Assembly: GCA_016193385.1 (NCBI GenBank)
Contig: JACPSF010000373.1
Coordinates: 1 to 39,530 of the forward strand
Reading direction: 5' to 3'
Length of the DNA stretch: 39,530 nt
Source of the DNA: Deltaproteobacteria bacterium
GTDB lineage: Bacteria > Desulfobacterota_B > Binatia > UBA9968
Made by a program: the position numbers and the translations under genes. Numbering within the stretch: position 1 is the stretch's first letter; each line of letters starts with the position of its first letter. This document shows, one piece after another, positions 20,548 to 28,756 of this stretch. The notes under the pieces are model-generated. The model saw only the letters and a list, made by a program, of their open reading frames with translations. It had not been told where the DNA came from and made no database searches.

Positions 20548-21768
20548 ATGCCAGTTTTTCTATGGGAAGGAAAGACCGCCCAGGGCAAGGTTCTGAAGGG
20601 CGAAATGGAGGCGGCAAATCAGCAGGCGGTGCTAGCGCGCCTAAGGAGCCAGAGGATCCAACCGATCCCCACGCGGGTTCGCGAGAAAGGCAAAGGGCTG
20701 GAAAAAGAAATCACCCTCCCCGGGTTTGGGGTTAAAGTGACAGCTCACGACGTGATGCACTTCACGCGCCAATTCGCCACAATGATCGATGCGGGGCTTC
20801 CCATCGTCCAGGGCCTCGAGATCTTAAGCCAGCAATCCGAAAACAAAGCCTTCAGAAATATTATCCGGGTTATCAAGCAGGACGTCGAAGGGGGGTTTAC
20901 GTTGGCGGATGCGTTAAAAAAGCATCCCAAGGCCTTCGATGACCTTTATGTGAATATGGTTGCGGCCGGGGAGGTGGGCGGCGTTTTGAATACCATTCTG
21001 AACCGAATCGCCATGTTCATCGAGAAATCTGCCAAGCTCAAATCAAAGGTTAAGGGGGCCATGATCTATCCCTGCACGATCGTTGTGGTGGCCGTGGGGG
21101 TCGTCACGATCTTGCTCCTCTACGTCATTCCCGTCTTCGCTGAGCTCTATGGCGGGATGGGCAAGGCCCTCCCGGCCCCGACGCAGATAACTATTAATAT
21201 GAGCAACTGGTTCCGGGCTTATTTCGTTTACATGGCGATCGGAGTCGGTATCCTCATCGCCGCGCTCCGCTATTATTACAAGACATCCCAAGGCAGAATG
21301 GTTATCGACGGTATCATGCTAAAGATGCCGATCATCGGAGACCTTCTGCGCAAAGTCGCGGTGGCGCGCTTCTCTCAGAACATGTCGATCCTATTGAGCT
21401 CTGGAGTGCCGATTCTCGATGGTTTGGCAATCACGGCGAAGACCGCCGGGAACAAGGTCGTGGAACAGGCCATCATGGACGCCCGGGTGAGCATCAGCCA
21501 GGGAAAGACGGTAGCCGAGCCGCTTACGGAGAGCAAAATTTTTCCTCCGATGGTCTGTCAGATGGTGGCCATCGGGGAAAACACGGGAGCTCTGGACGCG
21601 ATGCTCAAAAAGGTCGCGGATTTTTACGAGGAAGAGGTGGATAACTCCGTGGCCAATCTAACCTCGCTCATGGAGCCGTTGATCATGGTGGTCCTGGGGG
21701 TAATCCTCGGAGGCTTGGTCATCTCGATGTATCTGCCGATCTTCCAACTGGGCTCCCTGGTCTCCTAA
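20548..21768 (+). CDS. pilC: Type IV pilus inner-membrane platform protein PilC (GspF family)
   Basis: 406 residues, standard for PilC/GspF. Two homologous cytoplasmic T2SSF domains (~70-190 and ~270-400) each start with 'FTRQFATMIDAGLPIVQGLEIL'-type motifs: 'FTRQFATMIDAG' and 'FSQNMSILLSSGVPILDGL'. Hydrophobic membrane spans lie near 170-195, 220-240 and 375-400. It forms the platform that couples the PilB motor to pilin insertion. The ATG is preceded by a textbook AAGGAGGATACG. It follows pilB and precedes the sensor-activator gene, from which it is separated by a strong hairpin repeat. Confidence 0.96.
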   Translation: MPVFLWEGKTAQGKVLKGEMEAANQQAVLARLRSQRIQPIPTRVREKGKGLEKEITLPGFGVKVTAHDVMHFTRQFATMIDAGLPIVQGLEILSQQSENKAFRNIIRVIKQDVEGGFTLADALKKHPKAFDDLYVNMVAAGEVGGVLNTILNRIAMFIEKSAKLKSKVKGAMIYPCTIVVVAVGVVTILLLYVIPVFAELYGGMGKALPAPTQITINMSNWFRAYFVYMAIGVGILIAALRYYYKTSQGRMVIDGIMLKMPIIGDLLRKVAVARFSQNMSILLSSGVPILDGLAITAKTAGNKVVEQAIMDARVSISQGKTVAEPLTESKIFPPMVCQMVAIGENTGALDAMLKKVADFYEEEVDNSVANLTSLMEPLIMVVLGVILGGLVISMYLPIFQLGSLVS

Positions 21769-21775
21769 GAAGGAA

Positions 21776-21814
21776 AAGGGGACAGTCCCCCTTCCGAAAG
21801 GGGACTGTCCCCTT
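21776..21814. repeat. Perfect REP-like inverted repeat between pilC and the regulator gene
   Basis: AAGGGGACAGTCCCC (21776-21790) and its exact reverse complement (21800-21814) flank a 9-base loop. Each arm is itself partly palindromic (GGGGACAGTCCCC-like). No T-run follows, so it is more likely a mobile REP-type element than a classical terminator, although it could cut read-through or stabilise the pilC mRNA end. Confidence 0.85.
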
Positions 21815-21850
21815 CTGTGGGCGCGAGTTTAAAAACAGGGAAACCGAGCC

Positions 21851-23896
21851 GTGAGCGAAGAAAAAAAAGAGCTTACCCGAAGACTCAAATGGCTGCTCTT
21901 TCTTAGGGTAGTCATCCTGACGTTTTTCCTGGGCGCCACGGCCCTCTTTTCTTTTGTCAAAGGGGACGCCGATCCCGCCCTGCTCCGATCGCTCCAGTTC
22001 CCTCTAATCGCGGCTTATGTCATTTCTATAAGCTCCGCCTTGGTCTTGCCCTGGATTAAGAGCCTGGTCCTCTTTTCCCATGCTCAGATCGACTTCGACG
22101 TCCTGTTGATCACTGGCATTGTGTCACTCACCGGCGGGGTCGAGAGCCCGTTCCCATTCCTCTATAACCTGGCCATCGTTAACAGCGCCATCTTGCTCTT
22201 TTATCGTGGGGCGTTCGTGACCGCCGGCTTATCCGCACTTTTCTATGGGGTTCTTCTCGTGTGGAGTCATCACCGCCTGTTCGGGAGCTGGTTCTCCAGC
22301 TTCCAGCCCCTCGTCATGGGCTTGACGCTCAACATACCCGCGTTCTTTATTATCGCTTTTTTGAGCGGCTTTCTGGCCCGCAAGCTCTACGAGGCGGAAC
22401 GTCTCCTCAGAGAAAAACAAAGGGAAGCGACTGACTTGGAGGCCTTGAAGGAGGCCCTGATCCAAGGCGTGGGGAGTGGCGTAGCGGTTACCGATCTCAA
22501 GGGAAACATCAATTATTTTAATGCCCAGGCTCAAACGCTCACGGGTCTTCAGGAGGTGACCGTTGCCGGAAGGAGGCTCACGGAGATTTTTCCCGCGCTC
22601 ACCTACAATTTCGAAATTTCCCAAGAGCAGCACCGAGTGATGGTAGGCGAATTCCCCTTTGCGGATCCACAGGGACAAAACAAACAGCTGCGGCTGACGC
22701 TGGCGCCGCTAAATAGCCCGGGCAAAGATCTCATCGGCTTTGTCGCGATCTTTGAGGATGTGACCAAGCAAAAAGAGCTCGAAGAGAAGGTGCGCTTCGA
22801 GGAGGAGTTGCGCAGAGCGCGAGAGCATGAATTGAGCCCGGGGAAGGACGCCCCAGGTGAAAAAGGTTTTAGGTTTGAGGGGGTGGTCGGCAAGTCCGGA
22901 GGGGTGGATAAAATCTATCAGCTCATCCAAAAGGTCGCGGCGACCAATACGAATGTTCTGATCTCGGGGGAGAGCGGAACGGGGAAGGAACTAGTCGCTC
23001 GCGCCATTCACTTTAACGGCCCTCGCAAGGATAGCCCTTTTGTTCCTATCAACTGTGGCGCGATTCCTGAGAATCTGATCGAAAGCGAACTCTTCGGCCA
23101 CGTCCGGGGTGCTTTCACGGGTGCGGTCTCTGACCATCTGGGGCTATTCAAGCAAGCCGACGAAGGAAGCATCTTTCTCGATGAGGTGGGGGAGCTGCCC
23201 CTCCATCTTCAAGTCAAGCTCTTGCGGGTGCTGCAAGAAAAAGCCTTTACGCCGGTTGGTGGGAGCAAGCAGGTGAAGGTCGATGTCCGAGTTATCTCGG
23301 CCACCAATAAGGATCTCCGTAAGGAGATGGAGAAAGGGCGTTTCCGTGAGGACCTTTTTTACCGCCTCAATGTCGTTCAGATGACCCTTCCTCCCTTGCG
23401 TAGCCGCAAAGAGGATGTCCCGGCTCTCGCGCACTATTTTATCCGCAAGTATGCCACCGCTCATAAGAAAGAAGTGGAGGAGATCTCTAGTGACGCCCTC
23501 ATGTATCTTATCAACTACTCCTATCCAGGAAATATCCGTGAGTTGGAGAACATCGTGGAACACGCTGTGGCGGTGACGAATAAGAACGTCTTGACGGATG
23601 AGGACTTGCCGGCTCATGTCAAGGGAGTTTCCATCACGGAGGAATTTAAGCTTTTCGAACGGACCGCGCCTGGGGGTCCGGATCTATTCTTCAACAAGGG
23701 AGTCTCTCTAGATGACGAATTAGCGACACATGAGAAATGTTTGCTTTTGGGGGCACTAAAAAGGTCCAACGGTGTACAAAAAAGGGCTGCTGAACTCCTG
23801 GGTATCAATTACAGGTCATTTCGGCACCGGCTTGAGAAATACGGATTACTGAATATGAAGGATCAGGAAGTCAGAGACGAGGCAGTATCTGAGTAA
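21851..23896 (+). CDS. PilS/PilR-like fusion: membrane PAS sensor joined to sigma-54 activator
   Basis: 681 residues from a GTG start. Residues ~13-175 form about six membrane spans, as in PilS; ~195-305 is a PAS domain ('GVAVTDLKGNINYFNAQAQ'). A short coiled stretch then leads directly into an AAA+ sigma-54 interaction domain: Walker A 'GESGTGKE' (373-380), sigma-54 contact loop 'GAFTGA' (420-425), Walker B 'SIFLDEVGELP', ending in a Fis-type helix-turn-helix (~640-665, 'KRAAELLGINYRSFRHRL'). No histidine kinase or receiver domain is present. The pilus locus and the sigma-54 promoter before pilA suggest it activates pilA in response to a membrane signal. All AAA+ motifs look intact. Confidence 0.9.
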   Translation: MSEEKKELTRRLKWLLFLRVVILTFFLGATALFSFVKGDADPALLRSLQFPLIAAYVISISSALVLPWIKSLVLFSHAQIDFDVLLITGIVSLTGGVESPFPFLYNLAIVNSAILLFYRGAFVTAGLSALFYGVLLVWSHHRLFGSWFSSFQPLVMGLTLNIPAFFIIAFLSGFLARKLYEAERLLREKQREATDLEALKEALIQGVGSGVAVTDLKGNINYFNAQAQTLTGLQEVTVAGRRLTEIFPALTYNFEISQEQHRVMVGEFPFADPQGQNKQLRLTLAPLNSPGKDLIGFVAIFEDVTKQKELEEKVRFEEELRRAREHELSPGKDAPGEKGFRFEGVVGKSGGVDKIYQLIQKVAATNTNVLISGESGTGKELVARAIHFNGPRKDSPFVPINCGAIPENLIESELFGHVRGAFTGAVSDHLGLFKQADEGSIFLDEVGELPLHLQVKLLRVLQEKAFTPVGGSKQVKVDVRVISATNKDLRKEMEKGRFREDLFYRLNVVQMTLPPLRSRKEDVPALAHYFIRKYATAHKKEVEEISSDALMYLINYSYPGNIRELENIVEHAVAVTNKNVLTDEDLPAHVKGVSITEEFKLFERTAPGGPDLFFNKGVSLDDELATHEKCLLLGALKRSNGVQKRAAELLGINYRSFRHRLEKYGLLNMKDQEVRDEAVSE

Positions 23897-23960
23897 CCTT
23901 TTACGTCAGGAGACTAATCTCTAATTTTTGTCAATTGGTTGTAGCCCTCCGTTTTTTGGT

Positions 23961-23980
23961 AATGACGAAAAATTGTCATT
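23961..23980 (+). promoter_or_regulatory. Candidate enhancer site for the sigma-54 activator
   Basis: AATGAC (23961-23966) and GTCATT (23975-23980) form a perfect 6-base inverted repeat with an 8-base spacer. TTGTCA within it (23973-23978) recurs at 23928-23933, 45 bases away, about four helical turns. The site is ~110 bases upstream of the -24 element, the usual range for an enhancer. TGTC is also the core of known PilR sites. Confidence 0.5.
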
Positions 23981-24089
23981 GTCCTCTCCAATTACCTAAC
24001 CTACTGTTTTTCCAATATTTTTGTTAATCCGCGACACCGTAGAAGTGAATTTTTGTTCGGATTCTGGCTTCAGCCGCTGGTTTTTCAAA

Positions 24090-24105
24090 TGGCACTGAAC
24101 TTGCT
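24090..24105 (+). promoter_or_regulatory. Sigma-54 (-24/-12) promoter of pilA
   Basis: TGGCACTGAACTTGCT matches the consensus TGGCAC-N5-TTGCW at every defined position. GG is at 24091-24092 and GC at 24103-24104. Transcription would start near 24116-24118, giving a ~135-base leader for pilA. PilR-dependent sigma-54 promoters before pilA are established in Pseudomonas and Geobacter. Confidence 0.88.
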
Positions 24106-24252
24106 TTGTCCTGTTGTGAATTCTAAAGCAGTCGGGAACCGGGGTAAAGGAGGTGAGATGAGGGACCCACGCCCGGGCCGGCAGAGAGCTGAGTGGAAAA
24201 GAGGAGCTAATAAACATAGGCTTGGAATAATGAGAAAGGGGGCTTTTATTGT

Positions 24253-24651
24253 ATGAATAGATTACGACTGCGAGCTGAAGAAGGGTTTACGCTGATTGAG
24301 TTACTCGTAGTTATCGCCATCATTGGTATCTTGGCCGCTATTGCTATCCCGCAATTTGCCGCATACCGCAGGCGGGGTTACGATTCGGACGTTAAGTCGA
24401 ACGTGAAGAACCTGAGTACGGCGCAGGAGGCCTACTTTGTCGATAAGAACACCTACGGATCGGCAGCCGGGAGCAATCTGATGTTCACGAGCCGCGGTTT
24501 TAAGCAGAGCGCTAATGTCAGCATAACCGCTGCAGGAACCGTGGGTGGCTTTGTTCTCACAGGCACGGCAACAGCAGGGTGTAGCGCTAGTACGGGCACT
24601 TGGATATTTGATAGCGCCACCGGGTTGATAACCGGAACGCAGTGCGGATAA
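24253..24651 (+). CDS. pilA: Type IV major pilin PilA
   Basis: 132 residues. An 11-residue basic leader ends in Gly, and prepilin peptidase would cut before 'FTLIELLVV', leaving Phe1 and Glu5 of the mature pilin. The hydrophobic alpha1 helix continues through 'GILAAIAIPQFAAYRRRGYD'. The C-terminal part is a small beta-rich head with two cysteines (110 and 131) that could close the D-loop. Mature length is 121 residues, about twice the 61-residue pilin of Geobacter sulfurreducens, yet the aromatics at mature positions 1, 24, 27, 32, 51 and 57 coincide. Expression is probably from the sigma-54 promoter, and a strong terminator follows. Confidence 0.95.
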   Translation: MNRLRLRAEEGFTLIELLVVIAIIGILAAIAIPQFAAYRRRGYDSDVKSNVKNLSTAQEAYFVDKNTYGSAAGSNLMFTSRGFKQSANVSITAAGTVGGFVLTGTATAGCSASTGTWIFDSATGLITGTQCG

Positions 24652-24684
24652 TGCCAGACGTCCACTGCTGAGCTTGTTCATTCC

Positions 24685-24714
24685 AAGGGGGGAGGGATTG
24701 TGGCCTCCCCCCTT
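24685..24714 (+). terminator. Rho-independent terminator of pilA
   Basis: AAGGGGGGAGG (24685-24695) pairs perfectly with CCTCCCCCCTT (24704-24714) around an 8-base loop. It is followed by the pyrimidine/T-rich CTATTTATTACTCTCTTTTT. Strong and well placed 34 bases after the pilA stop. Confidence 0.85.
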
Positions 24715-24743
24715 CTATTTATTACTCTCTTTTTGACGTTTTC

Positions 24744-27113
24744 ATGCCTGGTCGAAAAGGCCCTGCTCGGCGAGAGCACTTCATCCTTCTCGCGCTCCTC
24801 GCTCTGGTCCTGTCGTTTAACTACGAGTTGATCTTCACTGACCAGGTGCCATTTTTTCGAGACTTAGGCCCTTATTTTTACCCTATGCGGTATACCTTGG
24901 CCGAAAGTTTCAAGGCCGGGGAACTACCTCTGTGGGACCCCAGAACAGGCCTGGGGTTTCCCCTGTTGGCAGACTTCCAGTCGGGAGTATTTTACCTGCC
25001 GCATCTTTTCTTCCTCGTTTTTCCTTTCTTTACTGCTGTCAAAGCCGGGTTTCTTTTCCATTACTTGATTGCCGCCACGGGGAGCTACGCCTTGTGCCGC
25101 CGGTGGCATTCCCCACCCTTCTTGGCCCTCATTGGTGCGCTCCTGTTTACCTTTGGCGGCGTCGTGGTTTCGCTGAGTAACCTGCTGAATCACTTTCAGA
25201 GCGCGGTCTGGCTTCCGTGGGGAGTGCTCTTCTGGGAGCGATTTCTCAGCGGGAGGCGCTGGAGCGATTTCCTGATGCTCGTTCTGGTACTCGCGCTTCA
25301 GTTCTTGGGCGGATCTCCCGAGCTTTATGCGATGAATTCGGGGCTTCTTCTTCTCGATGGTGTGAGGGTTGGAAGCGAGTTCGGCGCTGTCCGTCCGGTT
25401 CGTTCTCTTCTTTTTTACCTAGCAGCGAATGTCCTGGTCATTGGGGTGGCGATGGTTCAGGTCATGCCCACTCTGGAACTCTTTCTCCAATCCCGCGGGT
25501 ATCGCGCGATCCCATACGGGGAGAGCGCGTTATGGTCGCTCGACCCGTTGAGCCTGATCAATCTCTTTTTCATCGACAAGGAGGTCGATCCCGAACTCCT
25601 CAGCGGTATGCACCTCTTTTTCCTTCGGGAAATCCCATTTTTTATCAGCCACTACATGGGAACTATCGCCGTGTTGGGGGTTGCCCTCTGGATGCTCTAT
25701 TCGGACGGAAAGGAGAGGGGCCTCGTCCTGGGTCTTTTGGCGGTAACGCTGACCCTGGCTATGGGAAGCCATACCCCGGTCTATCCGGTGTTTTTCCGCT
25801 ACGTTCCGCTTTTCGGTCTTTTCCGTTTTCCCGAGAAGTTTTTCTTTTTGAGCTACATGCTTCTTTTATGGGCGACCATGAGGGGCCTATACGCGTTCCT
25901 CGAACGGAACTCTCAAGCCTCGAGAGGGACGGTCGTTGTCCTTGGCCTCGTCTTTGCCGGCGTGGTCGGGCTGTATCTTTTCTGCCGGTTTGAGACCTCG
26001 TATCTGGTTCGCTTGATATCTTGGGTAACCTCTGCTCCTCCGTCAGTAACGCTTCGGAGTTCGGCTGGGGTCATCTTTTATCTGGAGCGGCAGGTTTTGC
26101 TCGTTGCGGGCCTGCTACTGATCCTGGCTCTTTGGAAGAAGAGAAAGCTGAAGACATGGTTCTTTCAAGCCGTAATGGTTGGCCTGGTTTTTGTCGACCT
26201 CTGGACGATCCACCAGCCGTACCAATTTCTTTTAGCACCATCGGTAGCTATGAATAGCCCGAAGATCTTCGAGGCTCCTGCGCGCGAGTCCGGCCGCTTC
26301 TTCTACTATCCCGGCCCGTCCAACGTTCATCCGAGTTATTACAAGTTGCCACGGCCGGTCACTTTCGTTGAGTTTACGTCGCTCATTTTCGGGCAGTATT
26401 TTCCAAACACGGGCGTTTTCTACGGAGTGGACTACATGCAGGAGCTGGATGCGCTCATGCGGCGCCCTTACCGGACTTTCCTTGGCGTTGCGGGCAATCT
26501 ACCACCGCCTGCGCTTTACCGTTTGCTAGGCGCTCTGAATGTCAGGTATTTGATCAGTCTTCAGCCGATGCCTGAAGGAGACATGACGCTGGTGCGTCAT
26601 CTCCCGGAGTATCCGGCGTGGCTATACCGGTTGAACCGCATAGTGCCGAAGGCCTACGTAGTGGGAGAGGTAGTGGTGGAGGGGGATGCGGTGCAAACCC
26701 TGGGGAAGCTTGCGAGCGAGAGGTTTGATCCGCTGAGGCAGGTGATTTTGGAGCGGCCGTTGGAGCTTGGTGCGGCGCAAGGTCCTCGCGCGCGGGCAGA
26801 CATTGTTTCTTATGGTAACCGGGAGGTTACGTTGCAGGCGTCGCTGAGCGGGTCTGGGGTGTTGGTGTTGGCAGACTCGTACTATCCGGGGTGGCGGGTC
26901 TATGTGGATGGGGTGGAGCGGGAGATATTGCGGGCAAATTTGTTTTTTCGGGCGGTGCGATTGTCCGGGGGGGAGCACGTCGTGAAGTTTCGCTACCAGC
27001 CCCGGTCGTTTTGGATCGGAACCGTGGTGGCTCTGATGACCGTCTTTGGGCTAATCCTAGGAACCGCGCTTGGATGGTATAAAAAGCCAAAGCATACACC
27101 CCCGCACCAGTAA
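24744..27113 (+). CDS. YfhO family membrane protein (copy 1), GT-C-like
   Basis: 789 residues with about 12-14 membrane spans. YfhO landmarks: 'PFFRDLGPYFYPMR' and 'LPLWDPRTGLGFPLLADFQSG' in the first periplasmic loop, 'FRFPEKFFF' midway, and a C-terminal periplasmic domain with 'ADSYYPGWRVYVDG' and 'GEHVVKFRYQP'. Gram-positive YfhO proteins help glycosylate cell-wall polymers using lipid-linked sugars; the substrate here is unknown. It starts 30 bases after the pilA terminator without a clear ribosome-binding site. A close paralog lies at 30300-32672. The last ~370 bases use markedly more G-ending codons (TTG, GTG, CGG, GGG) than the rest of the gene. Confidence 0.85.
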   Translation: MPGRKGPARREHFILLALLALVLSFNYELIFTDQVPFFRDLGPYFYPMRYTLAESFKAGELPLWDPRTGLGFPLLADFQSGVFYLPHLFFLVFPFFTAVKAGFLFHYLIAATGSYALCRRWHSPPFLALIGALLFTFGGVVVSLSNLLNHFQSAVWLPWGVLFWERFLSGRRWSDFLMLVLVLALQFLGGSPELYAMNSGLLLLDGVRVGSEFGAVRPVRSLLFYLAANVLVIGVAMVQVMPTLELFLQSRGYRAIPYGESALWSLDPLSLINLFFIDKEVDPELLSGMHLFFLREIPFFISHYMGTIAVLGVALWMLYSDGKERGLVLGLLAVTLTLAMGSHTPVYPVFFRYVPLFGLFRFPEKFFFLSYMLLLWATMRGLYAFLERNSQASRGTVVVLGLVFAGVVGLYLFCRFETSYLVRLISWVTSAPPSVTLRSSAGVIFYLERQVLLVAGLLLILALWKKRKLKTWFFQAVMVGLVFVDLWTIHQPYQFLLAPSVAMNSPKIFEAPARESGRFFYYPGPSNVHPSYYKLPRPVTFVEFTSLIFGQYFPNTGVFYGVDYMQELDALMRRPYRTFLGVAGNLPPPALYRLLGALNVRYLISLQPMPEGDMTLVRHLPEYPAWLYRLNRIVPKAYVVGEVVVEGDAVQTLGKLASERFDPLRQVILERPLELGAAQGPRARADIVSYGNREVTLQASLSGSGVLVLADSYYPGWRVYVDGVEREILRANLFFRAVRLSGGEHVVKFRYQPRSFWIGTVVALMTVFGLILGTALGWYKKPKHTPPHQ

Positions 27114-27139
27114 GGATCTGTAAAGGTAGCGCGTTTAGC

Positions 27140-28756
27140 CTATCCCGCTCGCTTTACAACGAAGATAAGAGGCACGCCATCGAATCGCCAAGTATCAAAG
27201 ATAGGATTGGTAGCTAGCAAAGCTTCGTGTTCCGGTAAAATCATGCTGCGACGGTTTAGCAAGATGAAATAGTCGAAGTCCGTCGAATCTGTGATCTTGA
27301 TATCCGGCCGCAAAAGTTTTTCCTGTTGGTAATACTTGAACATGAAGTTGCTGAACGCGGAATGGATCGTTGCGTTGGCAGGCAGCCTCCGGTTGAGGAA
27401 TCTAAGAAACTCCGGCGTAATGGCGTCCATGAAGTAAGTGACCTCAAAGCCGCGCTCGTACGCCCCTTTGATGCCCCCCACCAAGCGGTTGTAATAGCTT
27501 AGTTCGTAGGGATGATAAACGAATAAATCCAAAGCCGCCGGGAACAGGAGTAAGAAAGACAGGCCTCCGATAACTTTAGCACGAAGGCCTGCGATTCTTT
27601 GGAGGGCCGTGATCCGCTGCCCCCGCTCCGTCAGATATTTGACCAGGACATAGAAACTGCAACTGGCTAGGCCCACAGCAAAAGGCATGGCCGGAAGCAT
27701 CAGTCGCGTGACGTCATGTAGGACAGCACCAGGAAAAAGCCCGGAGACTAGGACAAAGCCGGCGTTTACTAGAAAAAGAGCGATGATTTCGCGTTGGTGC
27801 TTGAGCCACACCATGGAGATGATGCCAGCGAGCGCTAGGAACAGGATGGGCTCCGGTACGGTGACTCCAATCATGAAAAAAGGGTAGTACCACGGGAGCG
27901 TGCTCGTGGTGTAGTATTCGTGGAAAAAGAATATGGGAAAGTTGGTCTCCGGCCGAAACCCCCGGCTGACGCTATCGTATAGAAACGTGGCGATCCGTGG
28001 CAGCGTCTGGTGCCACAGGTAGGGGTTGGAGATGACCATAACGACTGGGCTCAGAAAAATCATGGCGAACAGGTTATTGGTGTAGGCCTGGCGATGGTAA
28101 AGGTGAGCCCACAGAAGAAGGGGAATGGGTATGAGAAAAGCCGGGAATTTGGTTGCGAGTGCCAGTCCCCATACGATCCCGACAAGAACGCTCCAGCGCC
28201 AGCTTTTAAGGCCGCGCCAGAAGCAGTAAACCGTGAGGAACCATAGGGTCGTCAGGGGAATATCGGTCAGGGCAAAATGGGCGAGACCGAACAAGTTGGG
28301 CATGAGCACTAGGGTCAGGGCCGCGAAAAGTGCCGTAGGGCGGTCAAAAACTGAGGCCATCCAAACGTACATTACGGCAGCTAACAGGGCGAAAAAGAGC
28401 GCTGGCGCGGCCCGATAAGCCGTGGACTGGTTCAGGGGCGGGAAGAAAACAGCCTTAGTTAAGCCGGAAACGATTCGGGAGAAGGGGGGATGAGGGACAT
28501 AGTACGGTTGCCAGTACCATGCCGCTTTTATGGTGTTGTCGTCCAGACTCCTTGCCACTTGGCCTTTGAGAAGGTCCTCGCCAAACCCTAGGATCCACCG
28601 AGTTTCCAGGTCTGAAGCATGAAAGTAACGTGGCTCGTCCCAGCCGAGCCCGTAGTGCGAGGCGGTAGAGACAACCAGCAGGAAGGTCACAGCCCCGAGC
28701 AACCATGGGGCGAGACGAAGCAAAGACTGTTTTACCGTACTCTGCATCTTGCTCAC
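27140..28756 (-). CDS. GT39-like (PMT/ArnT-type) membrane glycosyltransferase
   Basis: 538 residues and about 10-12 membrane spans. The first extracytoplasmic loop has 'LGWDEPRYFHASDLE', matching the acidic DE motif of GT-C family 39 enzymes. It is followed by 'HPPFSRIVSGL', 'LTDIPLTTLWFL' and 'GLALATKFPAFLIPIPLLLW', the usual order for dolichyl/undecaprenyl-phosphate sugar transferases. It should move a sugar from a lipid carrier to a lipid or protein on the outer side of the inner membrane. The GTG start overlaps the stop of the upstream GT2 gene by four bases (GTGA), so the pair is probably coupled: the GT2 enzyme could make the lipid-phosphate sugar this one uses. Confidence 0.85.
   Translation of the reverse strand: MSKMQSTVKQSLLRLAPWLLGAVTFLLVVSTASHYGLGWDEPRYFHASDLETRWILGFGEDLLKGQVARSLDDNTIKAAWYWQPYYVPHPPFSRIVSGLTKAVFFPPLNQSTAYRAAPALFFALLAAVMYVWMASVFDRPTALFAALTLVLMPNLFGLAHFALTDIPLTTLWFLTVYCFWRGLKSWRWSVLVGIVWGLALATKFPAFLIPIPLLLWAHLYHRQAYTNNLFAMIFLSPVVMVISNPYLWHQTLPRIATFLYDSVSRGFRPETNFPIFFFHEYYTTSTLPWYYPFFMIGVTVPEPILFLALAGIISMVWLKHQREIIALFLVNAGFVLVSGLFPGAVLHDVTRLMLPAMPFAVGLASCSFYVLVKYLTERGQRITALQRIAGLRAKVIGGLSFLLLFPAALDLFVYHPYELSYYNRLVGGIKGAYERGFEVTYFMDAITPEFLRFLNRRLPANATIHSAFSNFMFKYYQQEKLLRPDIKITDSTDFDYFILLNRRSMILPEHEALLATNPIFDTWRFDGVPLIFVVKRAG

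Larger units (their letters stand above)
23897..24252 (+). other. 356-base intergenic control region upstream of pilA
   Basis: Contains the sigma-54 promoter (24090-24105), an A/T-rich zone with TTGTCA repeats (23928-24000) and a ~137-base predicted leader before pilA with no evident coding. GAGAAAGGGGG lies 13-20 bases before the pilA ATG. No terminator was found directly after the regulator gene. Confidence 0.7.

Noticed and set aside
25217..25993. 258-residue plus-strand open frame
   Set aside because: Overlaps YfhO copy 1 in another frame; composition rich in Arg, Gly and Ser without a domain.
27119..27162. Imperfect inverted repeat (GTAAAG...CTTTAC) between the convergent YfhO and GT39-like genes
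   Set aside because: The stem has two mismatches, no T-tract on either strand and overlaps the end of the GT39-like gene; too weak to call a terminator.
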